In this document: positions 27,416 to 36,334 of the stretch, in pieces
Numbering within the stretch: the stretch's first letter is position 1
How the letters are laid out: each line of letters opens with the position of its first letter
Source: Curtobacterium sp. MCSS17_007
GTDB taxonomy: Bacteria; Actinomycetota; Actinomycetes; Actinomycetales; Microbacteriaceae
Length of the DNA: 64,000 bases
NCBI RefSeq assembly: GCF_003234175.2
Contig: NZ_CP126257.1
Coordinates: 1,736,001-1,800,000 of the forward strand
Direction of reading: 5' to 3'
Position numbers and translations under genes: made by a program
The notes under the pieces: generated by a model
What the model saw: only the letters and a program-made list of their open reading frames with translations
What the model was told of the DNA's origin: nothing
The model's database searches: none

Positions 27416-27421
27416 ACCCTA
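27416..27421 (-). promoter_or_regulatory. -10 box, leaderless promoter of rpe
   Basis: TAGGGT on the minus strand with 6 nt to the GTG start of rpe. Confidence 0.45.
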
Positions 27422-27437
27422 CCGAGCACCACCGGGG

Positions 27438-29003
27438 TCAGGCGCGACGACGGAAGAGTGCGACGAACATCGCGTCGGTGCCGATGCGGTGGGGCCAGAG
27501 CTGCACCGTCGGGCCGTCGGCGACCTGCGGGTCCCGCGCCGCCACCGACCGGACCACACCGGCGGTGTCGAGCTGCTCGAGGACGTCGCCGTGACGGGCC
27601 ATGAGCGCGTCGACCTGTCCGCGCGTCTCGGCGAGGTGCGGCGAGCACGTCACGTACGCCAGCGTGCCGCCGGGTGCGAGCGCACGGACCGCCGCGTCGA
27701 GCAGCTCGGCCTGCAGTGCCGCGAGCTCGGGGACGTCCTCGGGCTGCTTGCGCCACCGCGCCTCGGGACGACGACGGAGTGCACCGAGGCCCGTGCAGGG
27801 CGCGTCCAGCAGGATGCGGTCGAAGGGCTCGTCGCCCGGACGGCCGAACCGACGGCCGTCGCCCTCGACGACGCTGACGACGTCCTGGTCGGCGACCGTG
27901 GCCAGCGCCTTGCGCACGAGTCCGGCGCGCGCGGGCACGAGCTCGTTCGCCAGCAGGGTCGCTCCGCCCTGCGCGGCCTCGGCAGCGAGGAGCGCGGCCT
28001 TGCCGCCGGGGCCGGCGCACATGTCGAGCCACCGCTCGCCCGCACGCACCGGCGAGGACCGCGTGAGCGCGAGGGCCGCGAGCTGCGAGCCCTCGTCCTG
28101 CACCCGGAGGCGACCGGCGGCGACACCGGGGACCCGTGCGGGGTCACCGGCCGTGCCGCGGATGCCGACGGGCGACACCGGACCGGCGTCCGCCTCGGGG
28201 GCCCGGACGGGAGGCGCGGTGGCGGTCTCGGCCTCGCTCTCGTCCTCGTCCTCGTCCACGGTCTCGTCATCGGTGCCGGGCACACCGTCAGTCGCGGTGG
28301 CGGGCCCGAGCGGGTCCGCGTCGTCGCCCGGGCCGGTCGTGGCGCCGGTGGTCGCGGTGCGGACGTCCTCGTCGGTGGCGAGCCCGGGCAGGGCGACGAG
28401 CTGCACCCTCGGCGCCACGTTGTCGGCGGCGAGCAGGGCGGCGAGTTCATCGCGGGAACGCTCGGCCGCCAGGGCGTCCCGGAGCGCGGAGACGACCCAC
28501 GACGGGTGCGACCAGCGCGTCGCGAGCAGGGCGTCGCCGCTCCGGCCCTCCGTGATGAGCGCGTCCCACTCGTCGTCGGTGCGCGCGGCGACCTTGCGCA
28601 GGACCGCGTTGACGAAGCCGGTGGCACGGCGGGCGCCGACCTCGCGCGCGAGTTCCACCGTGGCCGAGACCGCGGCGTGCGTCGGGGTGCGCATCCCGAG
28701 CAGTTGGTGCACACCGAGCCGCATGACGTCGAGCACGTCGGACTCGATGTTGTCGACGCGGCGGCCGGAGGCGACCCCGACGATCGCGTCGTACCGCCCG
28801 AGCATCCGGATCGACCCGTACGTCAGCTCGGTGGCGAAGGCCGCATCGCGCGCGGACAGGCCGGCACGGCGGATGCGGGTCGGCAGGAGCAGGTTGGCGT
28901 AGGCGTCCTCGACCTGCACCGCGCGCAGCACGTCGAACGCGACCCGGCGGGCGCTGGTCGCGCGGGGGCGACGGTCGGTGCGGGCCTGCGGCGACGGGTT
29001 CAC
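27438..29003 (-). CDS. rsmB: 16S rRNA (cytosine-C5) methyltransferase RsmB
   Basis: A 521-residue fusion of an N-terminal NusB-like RNA-binding domain (about 15-150) and a C-terminal SAM methyltransferase domain (from about 295). SAM-binding DMCAGPGGKAALLA and the two catalytic cysteines in DAPCTGLGAL and VTCSPHLAETRG are present. It methylates C967 of 16S rRNA in E. coli. A linker of about 80 residues (211-290) is extra: it is highly acidic (DETVDEDEDESEAE) and contains TAPPVR encoded by an in-frame copy of the 17-bp repeat. The start overlaps the fmt stop by 4 nt. Confidence 0.93.
   Translation of the reverse strand: MNPSPQARTDRRPRATSARRVAFDVLRAVQVEDAYANLLLPTRIRRAGLSARDAAFATELTYGSIRMLGRYDAIVGVASGRRVDNIESDVLDVMRLGVHQLLGMRTPTHAAVSATVELAREVGARRATGFVNAVLRKVAARTDDEWDALITEGRSGDALLATRWSHPSWVVSALRDALAAERSRDELAALLAADNVAPRVQLVALPGLATDEDVRTATTGATTGPGDDADPLGPATATDGVPGTDDETVDEDEDESEAETATAPPVRAPEADAGPVSPVGIRGTAGDPARVPGVAAGRLRVQDEGSQLAALALTRSSPVRAGERWLDMCAGPGGKAALLAAEAAQGGATLLANELVPARAGLVRKALATVADQDVVSVVEGDGRRFGRPGDEPFDRILLDAPCTGLGALRRRPEARWRKQPEDVPELAALQAELLDAAVRALAPGGTLAYVTCSPHLAETRGQVDALMARHGDVLEQLDTAGVVRSVAARDPQVADGPTVQLWPHRIGTDAMFVALFRRRA
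28205..28221 (+). repeat. 17-bp repeat inside rsmB
   Basis: An exact GGACGGGAGGCGCGGTG, identical to the right arm of the trpA terminator. On the coding (minus) strand it is read as TAPPV within the acidic linker of RsmB. Confidence 0.7.
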
Positions 29004-29935
29004 GAGAGCACCACCCCCTCCAGGCGACCGAGGCCACGAGCCCAGGCGGCGGCCGCCATGGGCTTCTTCCCCGCGGGTTGCACCTCGACGAGCTCGAGGG
29101 GTTCGTCGGCGGTCCCGACCAGCAGCCGACCGTCGACCAGCGCGAGTGCGCCGGGCGCGAGGTGCGGCACCGACGAGGGCGTGCCTCCCGGCAGGAGCGC
29201 GCTGCGGAGCAGCTTCACGCGCGTCTCGCCGAGGTGGGCGAAGGCGCCGGGCTCGGGCGTCACACCGCGGATGTGGGCGTGGACGGCGAGGGCCGACTCG
29301 TGGAAGGCCACGTGCGCGTCGTCGGCCGTCGGCTTCGGGGCGAGGGTCACCGGCCCGGACTGCTCGACGGCGACCGCGCTCCCGTCAGCCAGGGCGTCGA
29401 CGACCCGCAGGACGGTGTCCGCTCCGGTCTCGGCCATCGCGGCGAGGACGTCCCCGCTCGTCGCGTCCGGGTCGATCGTGAACGGGTCGGATGCGTAGAC
29501 CGGTCCGGCGTCGAGCGCCTCGACCAGCTGGAAGACCGTCGCGGCGGTCCGGGTGTCCCCCGCCATCACGGCGCGCTGCACGGGCGCAGCCCCGCGGTAC
29601 GCCGGCAGGTCGGAGAAGTGCAGGTTGACCCAGCCGAGGCGCGGAGCGTCGAGGGCGGGACGGCGGAGGAGCGCACCGTACGCGACGATGACCCCGAGGT
29701 CGGCCCGGAGCTCGACGAGCCGCGCGGTCACGGCATCGTCCACGCGGGTGGCCTCGATGACGGGCAGTCCGAGTTCCTGTGCCGCCTGCGCCACCGGGGT
29801 GGGCGTGAGGACGCGCTTCCGACCCTGGGGTGTCGGCGGACGGGTGAGCACCGCCGCGATCTCGTGGTCGGACGCCGCGAGACGGCGGAGGGTGGGGACG
29901 GCCGCAGCGGGGCTGCCGGCGACGACGAGGCGCAT
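29000..29935 (-). CDS. fmt: Methionyl-tRNA formyltransferase
   Basis: A 311-residue enzyme that formylates initiator Met-tRNA. The catalytic Asn-His-Asp triad is in WVNLHFSDLPAYRGAAPVQRAVMAGD, and the C-terminal OB-fold domain begins near residue 205. The frame is open upstream, but MRLVVAGSPAAAVPTLRRL at ATG 29935 is the family N-terminus; ATG 29944 is an alternative three codons upstream. It is translationally coupled to rsmB by an ATGA overlap. It lies head to head with the DUF8129-like gene. Confidence 0.96.
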   Translation of the reverse strand: MRLVVAGSPAAAVPTLRRLAASDHEIAAVLTRPPTPQGRKRVLTPTPVAQAAQELGLPVIEATRVDDAVTARLVELRADLGVIVAYGALLRRPALDAPRLGWVNLHFSDLPAYRGAAPVQRAVMAGDTRTAATVFQLVEALDAGPVYASDPFTIDPDATSGDVLAAMAETGADTVLRVVDALADGSAVAVEQSGPVTLAPKPTADDAHVAFHESALAVHAHIRGVTPEPGAFAHLGETRVKLLRSALLPGGTPSSVPHLAPGALALVDGRLLVGTADEPLELVEVQPAGKKPMAAAAWARGLGRLEGVVLS

Positions 29936-30015
29936 GGGTTCCATCGTCCCACGGGCGAGGTGTCCCGCGTGCGCGGGGCCGGAGCGGTCTCCGGACGCGC
30001 GGAGGGGGTGCTGGG

Positions 30016-30021
30016 TAGCGT
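30016..30021 (+). promoter_or_regulatory. Candidate -10 box of DUF8129-like gene
   Basis: TAGCGT on the plus strand would give a leader of about 75 nt that contains the 14-bp tandem repeat. Confidence 0.35.
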
Positions 30022-30038
30022 CCGGGGCGACGCGGACT

Positions 30039-30066
30039 CGCAGTACCCGTTCCGCAGTACCCGTTC
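30039..30066 (+). repeat. 14-bp tandem repeat in 5' leader
   Basis: CGCAGTACCCGTTC occurs twice exactly, at 30039-30052 and 30053-30066, followed by a partial third unit (CGCAGCACCC). Confidence 0.75.
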
Positions 30067-30103
30067 CGCAGCACCCGGACCACAGCACGCCAGGAGGAGC
30101 ACC

Positions 30104-30436
30104 ATGACCGACACCGACCTGCCCCTGCCGGACTTCGACCACCTGCCGTTGGGGAACCTCGCCGAACGCATCCGACCGCTCGACCGGACGCAGCTGCAGG
30201 CCCTGCTCGACCACGAGCAGGCGCACGGTGACCGGCTGCCGGTCCTCGAGGTCCTCCGGCACCGCGCCGAGGCACTCGACGCCAGCGCGGAGCCGAGCGG
30301 TTCCGTGCCGCACGACCTCCCCGAGGTCGCCGACGGCGTGGCGGCGCCCGAGCAGGTGTCCCCGGACACCGCCGGCCCGACGATCAACCCGCCCTCGCAC
30401 GGCGTCCCGACCAACCCGGCGCAGCCGCGCCGCTGA
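30104..30436 (+). CDS. DUF8129-like small protein
   Basis: A 110-residue soluble protein. The first 60 residues (DFDHLPLGNLAERIRPLDRTQLQALLDHEQAHGDRLPVLEVLRHRAEAL, of which the LDRxQLxALLDHEQAH core is typical) resemble small actinobacterial proteins of the DUF8129 type. The C-terminal 50 residues are Pro/Ala-rich and disordered. The function is unknown. ATG 30104 has AGGAGG 6 nt upstream. It is followed 13 nt later by the DUF4383 gene, so the two are probably one unit. Confidence 0.75.
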   Translation: MTDTDLPLPDFDHLPLGNLAERIRPLDRTQLQALLDHEQAHGDRLPVLEVLRHRAEALDASAEPSGSVPHDLPEVADGVAAPEQVSPDTAGPTINPPSHGVPTNPAQPRR

Positions 30437-30449
30437 CGAAGGAGCACCC

Positions 30450-30905
30450 ATGAGTGACGTCACCACCTCCAGCAACCGCTACGCCGGCTCGTCGATCCAG
30501 AAGGTCGCGCTCGTCGTCGGCATCGTGTTCCTGCTCGTCGGGATCGCCGGGTTCGTGCCGGGGCTGACCACCGGCGAGCTCGGCGGTGCCGGGCACCACT
30601 CCATGGCGATGCTGCTCGGGATCTTCCAGGTGTCGGTCCTGCACAACGTCGTGCACCTGCTGTTCGGCGTCGTCGGGTTGCTCGCGGCGAACCGTGCAAG
30701 CGGGTCGCGCATGTACCTCGTGATCGGCGGAGTCGTGTACTTCGTGCTCTGGGTCTACGGCCTGTTCACGGCGGGCACGATGTCCGGCGCCAACTTCGTC
30801 CCCCTCAACTGGGCGGACAACTGGCTGCACCTCGTGCTCGCGATCGGCATGGTCGCGCTCGGCGTCGTCTTCCCGCGGGAGCGTCGCCGCCCGGTCGGCG
30901 CCTGA
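30450..30905 (+). CDS. DUF4383 membrane protein
   Basis: A 151-residue protein with four transmembrane helices (about residues 15-35, 50-75, 85-105 and 115-135). The family core is LLGIFQVSVLHNVVHLLFGVVGL in the second helix, with the NxxHLxxG pattern, and NFVPLNWADNWLHLVLAIGM in the fourth. The function is unknown; members are common in Actinobacteria. ATG 30450 is preceded by GAAGGAG. It is cotranscribed with the small DUF8129-like gene upstream and convergent with priA, 9 nt away. Confidence 0.88.
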   Translation: MSDVTTSSNRYAGSSIQKVALVVGIVFLLVGIAGFVPGLTTGELGGAGHHSMAMLLGIFQVSVLHNVVHLLFGVVGLLAANRASGSRMYLVIGGVVYFVLWVYGLFTAGTMSGANFVPLNWADNWLHLVLAIGMVALGVVFPRERRRPVGA

Positions 30906-30914
30906 CCCTCGCTC

Positions 30915-32897
30915 TCAGACCTCGGTGAAGGGCTCGGCGTCGTCGAGCCGCACGCGCAGCGTCGGGGCCGCACGACGCCGGTTGCCGCCCGGCAGCACCC
31001 GCCGCGTCGACGACCGACGGATGACCTCGGCCTTGAGCGTCGCCGCGACCTCGGCCCCGTGCGCGTAGGCGAAACGCACGATCGCGCGGACCGTGCCGGG
31101 CACCGGGTCCTCGGGCACCGGCACCGGTCCGAGCACCGCGCCGACGACCGCGTCGCCGAGGGCCTCGACCGCCGCGGTCACCGCCTCGTCCGTACCGGTG
31201 AGCGTCGCCACCCGGACGGCCGGCGGGAAGTGCAGGGCCCGTCGGTCGACGAGTTCGTCGTGTGCCGGCCCGTCGAGTCGCCAGAGCGCCATCGCCGTGG
31301 CGAGCTTCCCGCCGATGCCGACGAGGTACACCTCGGCCCCGGGCGCACCCTTCGCGGCGGCGTTCGTCCAGAAGCGGAGCACGTCCTCCTGCACCCGGAG
31401 CCCCTCGCGGGCCAGGAGCCGCTCGCCGTCGAGCAGCAGCACGCACGCGTAGCCACCCGGCACGCTCGGTTCCGCGCCGCGAGTGGCGACGACGACCGCG
31501 GGGCGGGCCGGGACCTCGTCGAGCGGACGGGAGCCGTCCGCGACCACGATCCGGGTGCCGGGGAACGCCCGACCGAGCTCGTCGGCCGTCCGCTGCGCAC
31601 CCTGACCGACGGGCTTGAGCTTCCCGCCGCCGCACGTCGGACAACGGAAGCCCACGGCCAGGGCACCGCAGAACCGGCACTGCGGGGTCGCGTTCCGGTG
31701 CGGGCTGCCCAGCGGTCCCCCGCACACCCGGCAGTGCGCACGCTCCCCGCAGTCGGCGCAGACCAGCCCGGTGCCGAAGCCGGGGTTCGCCACCTGCACG
31801 AGGACCGGGCCGTGCTGACTGGCCTCGCGCGCGGCGCGCCACGCCGTGCTCGGGATGCGCGCCTGAGCGGCGAAGCCCTCGGCGCTCGCCTGCTGCGCGG
31901 TCGGGATCACCTTCGGCGACGGCACCCGGTACGGCGCGAGCTCCTGGAGCCAGTGCAGCTCGACGAGCCGCTGGACGTCGGTCGACCGGGCGTGCGCGAG
32001 GAAGAGGAGCGCGGCGCCGGACTGGGCGGTCCGCACGAGTGCCACGTCGCGCGTGTGCACGTACGGCGCCCGGGGCTCGACGAAGGACGCGTCGCCGTCG
32101 TCCCACATCGCGACGAGTCCGAGCTCGGAGGCGGGCGCGAACGCTGCCGTCCGGTTGCCGATCGCGACGACCGCGTGCGTCCGTGCCTGCAGCAGCGCCT
32201 TCGCCCGCTGCCCGTTCGTCTGCTTCGCGTCGAACCGGACGACGCGCTCCGGCGGCAGCACGGCGAGGAGCGCACGCTCCAGGTCGGTGACGTCACGGAA
32301 GTCCGGCACCGCGAGCACGGCCGACTGCTCGCGGGCGACGACGTGCGACGCGGCCTGCGCGAGCGTCGCGGCCCAGCCGGGCACCCACACGGGGTCGTCG
32401 GCGGTCCCGAGGTCGACGGGGTGGGGGACGGCGTCGACCGCGGCCCGTCCGCGCTCGGCGAGCAGTGCCTCCAGGACGCCCTCGGCGTAGCCCGTGACAG
32501 GGGCGGGCTCGATCGACGGGGGCGACCACGAGGTGTCGCGGGCCAGCCAGGCCTTCTCGGCACGGACCTGTCGGGTCGGCACGGCGAGCCGCAGGACGTC
32601 GGAGGCGACGCCGGCGGCACGATCGGCGACAGCGCGCGCGAGCGACCAGATCTCGGGAGCCAGGACCGGCACCGGCGAGACGACCTGCTCGACGGAGCTG
32701 AGTTCGCCCGGCCAGTCCCCCTCCGAGACCACCTCGACGACGTACGCGTCGGACATCCGCGCACCGGTGCGCAGCGGCACCTTGACGCGGACCCCCGGCA
32801 CGCAGTCGTCCTCGAGCTCGGCCGGCACCCGGTAGTCGAACAGACGGTCCAACTGCGGGAGCGGCGAGTCGAGGACGACGCGCGCGACGGTGGTCAC
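30915..32897 (-). CDS. priA: Primosomal protein PriA, helicase motifs lost
   Basis: A 660-residue replication-restart protein. The N-terminal DNA-binding domain (ARVVLDSPLPQLDRLFDYRVP) and the zinc-binding cysteine array (CADCGERAHCRVCGG, CRFCG, CPTCGGG) are clear. However, no Walker A lysine motif is present and the DEEH position reads MWDDGD. Loss of ATPase motifs is typical of actinobacterial PriA, so it probably acts as a scaffold or DNA-binding protein, not as a helicase. The frame opens at 32972. GTG 32897, 8 nt after the metK stop, is preferred. Confidence 0.9.
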   Translation of the reverse strand: MTTVARVVLDSPLPQLDRLFDYRVPAELEDDCVPGVRVKVPLRTGARMSDAYVVEVVSEGDWPGELSSVEQVVSPVPVLAPEIWSLARAVADRAAGVASDVLRLAVPTRQVRAEKAWLARDTSWSPPSIEPAPVTGYAEGVLEALLAERGRAAVDAVPHPVDLGTADDPVWVPGWAATLAQAASHVVAREQSAVLAVPDFRDVTDLERALLAVLPPERVVRFDAKQTNGQRAKALLQARTHAVVAIGNRTAAFAPASELGLVAMWDDGDASFVEPRAPYVHTRDVALVRTAQSGAALLFLAHARSTDVQRLVELHWLQELAPYRVPSPKVIPTAQQASAEGFAAQARIPSTAWRAAREASQHGPVLVQVANPGFGTGLVCADCGERAHCRVCGGPLGSPHRNATPQCRFCGALAVGFRCPTCGGGKLKPVGQGAQRTADELGRAFPGTRIVVADGSRPLDEVPARPAVVVATRGAEPSVPGGYACVLLLDGERLLAREGLRVQEDVLRFWTNAAAKGAPGAEVYLVGIGGKLATAMALWRLDGPAHDELVDRRALHFPPAVRVATLTGTDEAVTAAVEALGDAVVGAVLGPVPVPEDPVPGTVRAIVRFAYAHGAEVAATLKAEVIRRSSTRRVLPGGNRRRAAPTLRVRLDDAEPFTEV

Positions 32898-32905
32898 ACC
32901 GTGCC

Positions 32906-34120
32906 CTAGACGGCGGCGGTGACGAGTCCTGCTGCGGCGCGGAGCTCCTCGACGCGATCGAGCTGCTCCCACGTGAAGCCGGGCAGCTCGCGGCCGAAGT
33001 GACCGTACGCGGCGGTCTGCGCGTACCGCGGCTTGAGCAGGTCGAGGTCGCGGATGATCGCGGCCGGACGCAGGTCGAACACCTCGGTGATCGCTGCCTC
33101 GATCGTGGCGTCGTCGACGTGTCCGGTGCCGAACGACTCGACGTACAGCCCGACCGGCTTGGCCCGGCCGATCGCGTAGGCGACCTGCACCTCGAGCCGG
33201 TCCGCGAGTCCCGCGGCGACGGCGTTCTTCGCGACCCAGCGGAGCGCGTAGGCGGCCGAGCGGTCGACCTTCGACGGGTCCTTGCCGCTGAACGCCCCAC
33301 CGCCGTGCCGGGAGGCACCGCCGTACGTGTCGACGATCACCTTGCGTCCGGTGAGTCCGGCGTCGCCCTGCGGCCCACCGATCTCGAACCGGCCGGTCGG
33401 GTTCACGATGACGTCGACGTGGGACGAGTCGAGGTCGACCAGGTCGAGGACCGGACGGATCACGTGCTCGGTGATCTGCGCGGTCAGCTCGTCGAGCGTC
33501 ACCGCCGGCGAGTGCTGCGTGGAGAGCACGACCGTCTCGACGGTCTTCGGGACGACACCGTCGTACCCGACCGTGACCTGCGTCTTGCCGTCCGGACGGA
33601 GGAAGTCGAGCAGACCGGTCTTGCGGACCTCGGCCAGACGCTCCGCCAGGCGGTGCGCGAGCCAGATCGCGACGGGCATGTACTCGGGGGTCTCGTTCGT
33701 CGCGAAGCCGAACATGATGCCCTGGTCGCCCGCGCCCTGGCGGTCGAGCGGGTCGACGCCCGCGCCGGAACGGCTGTCGAGCGACTCGTCGACGCCCTGG
33801 GCGATGTCCGGGGACTGCGCACCGATCGACACCTCGACGCCGCAGGTGCGGCCGTCGAAGGAGACCTCGGACGAGTCGTAGCCGATGCCCGTGATGACGT
33901 CGCGGACGAGCTTCGGGATCTCGACGTAGCCGGAGGTCGTGACCTCGCCGGCGACGTGCACGAGCCCGGTCGTCACCATCGTCTCGACGGCGACGCGCGC
34001 GTGCGGGTCGACCGTGAGCAGGGCGTCGAGGATCGTGTCCGAGATCTGGTCGCAGATCTTGTCGGGGTGCCCCTCCGTCACCGACTCGGACGTGAAGAGG
34101 CGCAGGTTGGTGCCGCTCAC
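32906..34120 (-). CDS. metK: S-adenosylmethionine synthetase
   Basis: A 404-residue enzyme making SAM from methionine and ATP. Signatures are [32 protein letters not shown] and the [22 protein letters not shown] loop. It starts at GTG 34120. Only 4 nt separate it from the rpoZ stop; the coaBC gene that often lies between rpoZ and metK in Actinobacteria is not there. No SAM riboswitch is seen, consistent with its operon position. Confidence 0.97.
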   Translation of the reverse strand: MSGTNLRLFTSESVTEGHPDKICDQISDTILDALLTVDPHARVAVETMVTTGLVHVAGEVTTSGYVEIPKLVRDVITGIGYDSSEVSFDGRTCGVEVSIGAQSPDIAQGVDESLDSRSGAGVDPLDRQGAGDQGIMFGFATNETPEYMPVAIWLAHRLAERLAEVRKTGLLDFLRPDGKTQVTVGYDGVVPKTVETVVLSTQHSPAVTLDELTAQITEHVIRPVLDLVDLDSSHVDVIVNPTGRFEIGGPQGDAGLTGRKVIVDTYGGASRHGGGAFSGKDPSKVDRSAAYALRWVAKNAVAAGLADRLEVQVAYAIGRAKPVGLYVESFGTGHVDDATIEAAITEVFDLRPAAIIRDLDLLKPRYAQTAAYGHFGRELPGFTWEQLDRVEELRAAAGLVTAAV

Positions 34121-34124
34121 CGGA

Positions 34125-34388
34125 TCAGTCGGTGGGCTGCTGCTGCTTGGTGACGGTCAGCTTGTCCTCGTTGATCTCGTGCAGCGCCACCGAGAGCGGC
34201 TTGTCGTCGATCGTCGAGTCGACCAGCGGGCCGACGTTGTCGAAGAGCGAGCCCTCGTGCAGGTCGGCGTAGTAGTCGTTGATCTGGCGGGCGCGCTTCG
34301 AGGCGAAGATGACGAGCGCGTACTTCGACTCCACCTTGGCGAGCAGGTCGTCGATGGGCGGGTCGATGATGCCCTGGGGGTTGGCCAT
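34125..34388 (-). CDS. rpoZ: RNA polymerase omega subunit
   Basis: An 87-residue subunit that helps fold the beta' subunit. The conserved segment [25 protein letters not shown] binds beta', and [15 protein letters not shown] lies near the end. It is preceded by AGGAGA before ATG 34388. It lies 115 nt downstream of gmk, in the conserved gmk-rpoZ order. Confidence 0.96.
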   Translation of the reverse strand: MANPQGIIDPPIDDLLAKVESKYALVIFASKRARQINDYYADLHEGSLFDNVGPLVDSTIDDKPLSVALHEINEDKLTVTKQQQPTD

Positions 34389-34423
34389 GGTGTCTCCTGT
34401 CGGCTGCGGGTGCGTGGGGCGCG

Positions 34424-34460
34424 GGTCCGACCGGATCGGACCGCCCGACCGAGGTCGGGC
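34424..34460 (-). promoter_or_regulatory. Two adjacent hairpins upstream of rpoZ
   Basis: GGTCCGA (34424-34430) pairs with TCGGACC (34436-34442), and GCCCGACC (34443-34450) pairs with GGTCGGGC (34453-34460). They sit in the gmk-rpoZ gap and may be an attenuator or an RNA-processing site. Confidence 0.4.
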
Positions 34461-34503
34461 TGCGCGGGCGCGGCGCCGAGGAGGCGCGCGCGGGTGCGCC
34501 GTG

Positions 34504-35442
34504 TCAGGGCGCAGAGAACAAGTCTACGACCTCGCGTGCCGCCGTGCCGACATCGGAGTTCACGATCCGCACGTCGAACTCGTCCTGCGCCGCCAGTTCG
34601 ACCTTCGCGGTCTCGAGACGACGCGCCTGTTCCTCGGCGGACTCGGTGCCCCGGCCGATGAGCCGGCGGACGAGCTCCTCCCACGTCGGCGGGAGCAGGA
34701 ACACGAGCACCGCCTCGGGCATGGCGTCGCGGACCTGACGGGCACCCTGCAGGTCGATCTCGAGCATGACCTTGTCGCCGGCGTCGAGCGCACGGTCGAT
34801 CGGCGGTCGCGGCGTGCCGTACCGGTAGGAGTTGTGCACGACCGCCCACTCGAGCAGCTCGCGATCGCGGATCATCCGGTCGAACTCGGCGTCGTCGACG
34901 AAGTAGTAGTGCACGCCGTCGACCTCGCCCGGACGGGGCTTGCGGGTCGTCGCCGAGACGCTGAGGTTCACGTCGGGGTAGTGCTCGCGGATGTGGGCGC
35001 TGACGGTGCCCTTGCCGACCGCGGTCGGTCCGGCCAGCACGACGAGCTTCGACGCACCGCGCTTCCGCCCCCGCGCGGCCAGCCAGTCGGCCAGGGCCGC
35101 GCGCTGCCGGGTGCCGAGACCGCCGAGCCGCTTCGACGGGGCGATGCGGAGCTCCCCCATCACGGCCTCGGCGCGCGCCGGTCCGATGCCGGACATGCTC
35201 GTGAGCAGGTCCCGCACGCGCAGGGACTTCTCGGCGGGCAGGTCCTCGTCGGACCAGGCGGCGCGGGCGACCTCGAGGGCACTGCGCTCCCCCGACGCCA
35301 CCTGCGCCTTGACCGCGGCACGGGCGCGACGTGCGGCGACCGCTGCCCGGGCGGCCGCGACGCGGTCGACCTCCGGCGGGTTGCGGTGCGCGGGGAGGTC
35401 GCTGCGGTCGGGGGCTCCGGAGCCGGGCGTCTCGTCCGTCAC
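34504..35442 (-). CDS. gmk: mIHF-guanylate kinase fusion
   Basis: A 312-residue protein, about 110 residues longer than ordinary guanylate kinases. Residues about 22-122 match mycobacterial integration host factor (mIHF, Rv1388): [28 protein letters not shown] and [16 protein letters not shown] form its helical and HhH-like DNA-binding region. Residues about 130-312 are guanylate kinase, with the P-loop GPTAVGKGT (138-146) and the GMP-binding region [19 protein letters not shown]. In mycobacteria mihF and gmk are adjacent separate genes. Here they are a single frame with no internal stop. The start overlaps the pyrF stop (GTGA). Confidence 0.93.
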   Translation of the reverse strand: MTDETPGSGAPDRSDLPAHRNPPEVDRVAAARAAVAARRARAAVKAQVASGERSALEVARAAWSDEDLPAEKSLRVRDLLTSMSGIGPARAEAVMGELRIAPSKRLGGLGTRQRAALADWLAARGRKRGASKLVVLAGPTAVGKGTVSAHIREHYPDVNLSVSATTRKPRPGEVDGVHYYFVDDAEFDRMIRDRELLEWAVVHNSYRYGTPRPPIDRALDAGDKVMLEIDLQGARQVRDAMPEAVLVFLLPPTWEELVRRLIGRGTESAEEQARRLETAKVELAAQDEFDVRIVNSDVGTAAREVVDLFSAP

Positions 35443-36334
35443 GCGGCGACCCCGAGTGCGGCGGCGATGCGGTCGACACGGTCCTGCACGAGCCCGGCGA
35501 CCCCGTCCGGACCGTCGGTCAGCAGCCCGCGCGACTCGTTCACCAGGACCTGCTCCGCGCGCGCACCGTACCGCGCGCGCAGGTCCTCGATCCGCGCACC
35601 CTGGGCACCGAAGCCCGGGGCGAGCACCGGCGCGGTGCCGATGGTCGCCGCGTCGATGCCGAAGTCGTCGAGGTCGAGGGTGGCGCCGAGCACGAGCCCG
35701 ACGTCCCCGAGCGGCTGGTCGCCGCCGGTCCGGTTGTCGTCTGCCACATCAAGGACGATACCGGCAGCGACGGACCGTCCGGCACGCGGCCCCTCGGCGA
35801 GCACCGCGGTCTGCAGCACGCGCGCCTCGGGGTTGCTCGTCGCGGCGAGGACGAAGACGCCGGCGTCGTTCCGCCGGGCGACGTCGACCGTGCCGGCGAG
35901 CGAGCCGTACCCGAGGTACGGCGACACGGTCATCGCGTCCGCGCGGAACGGCCCGTCGCGGTCGAGCCACGCGAGCGCGTAGTCGTCACCGGTCGACCCG
36001 ATGTCGCCCCGCTTCACGTCCGCGACGACCAGGAGGCCCGCATCACGCGCACGACGCAGGGTCGCGTCGAGCGCGCGGTAGCCGGGGATCCCGGCCGCCT
36101 CGAAGAAGGCGATCTGCGGCTTCACGATCGCTGCGCGGCCGGCGGCCGCGTCGACCAGGGTCGCGCCGAAGGCGGTCAGGCCCTGCTCGTCGCGGCCGAG
36201 CCCCCACGCCGCCAGGGTGGCGGCGTGGGGGTCGATGCCGACGCACAGGGGGGAACGCTCCCCGACGGCGGCGGCGAGCCGGACGCCGAAGGAGGCCGCG
36301 CCTCCCGGCTGCACGGTGGTCACGTCGACAGCCG

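Noticed and set aside
26658..27416. N-terminal extension of HisE by about 250 residues
   Set aside because: It overlaps rpe in another frame, has shadow composition, and HisE is complete from GTG 26657.
28160..28370. Frameshift or misassembly in rsmB
   Set aside because: The linker is unusual but in frame, and both flanking domains are intact in the same frame.
33290..33330. GCCGGGAGGCACCG in metK as a copy of the interspersed repeat
   Set aside because: It encodes the conserved HGGGAF motif of MetK, so the similarity is explained by protein constraint.
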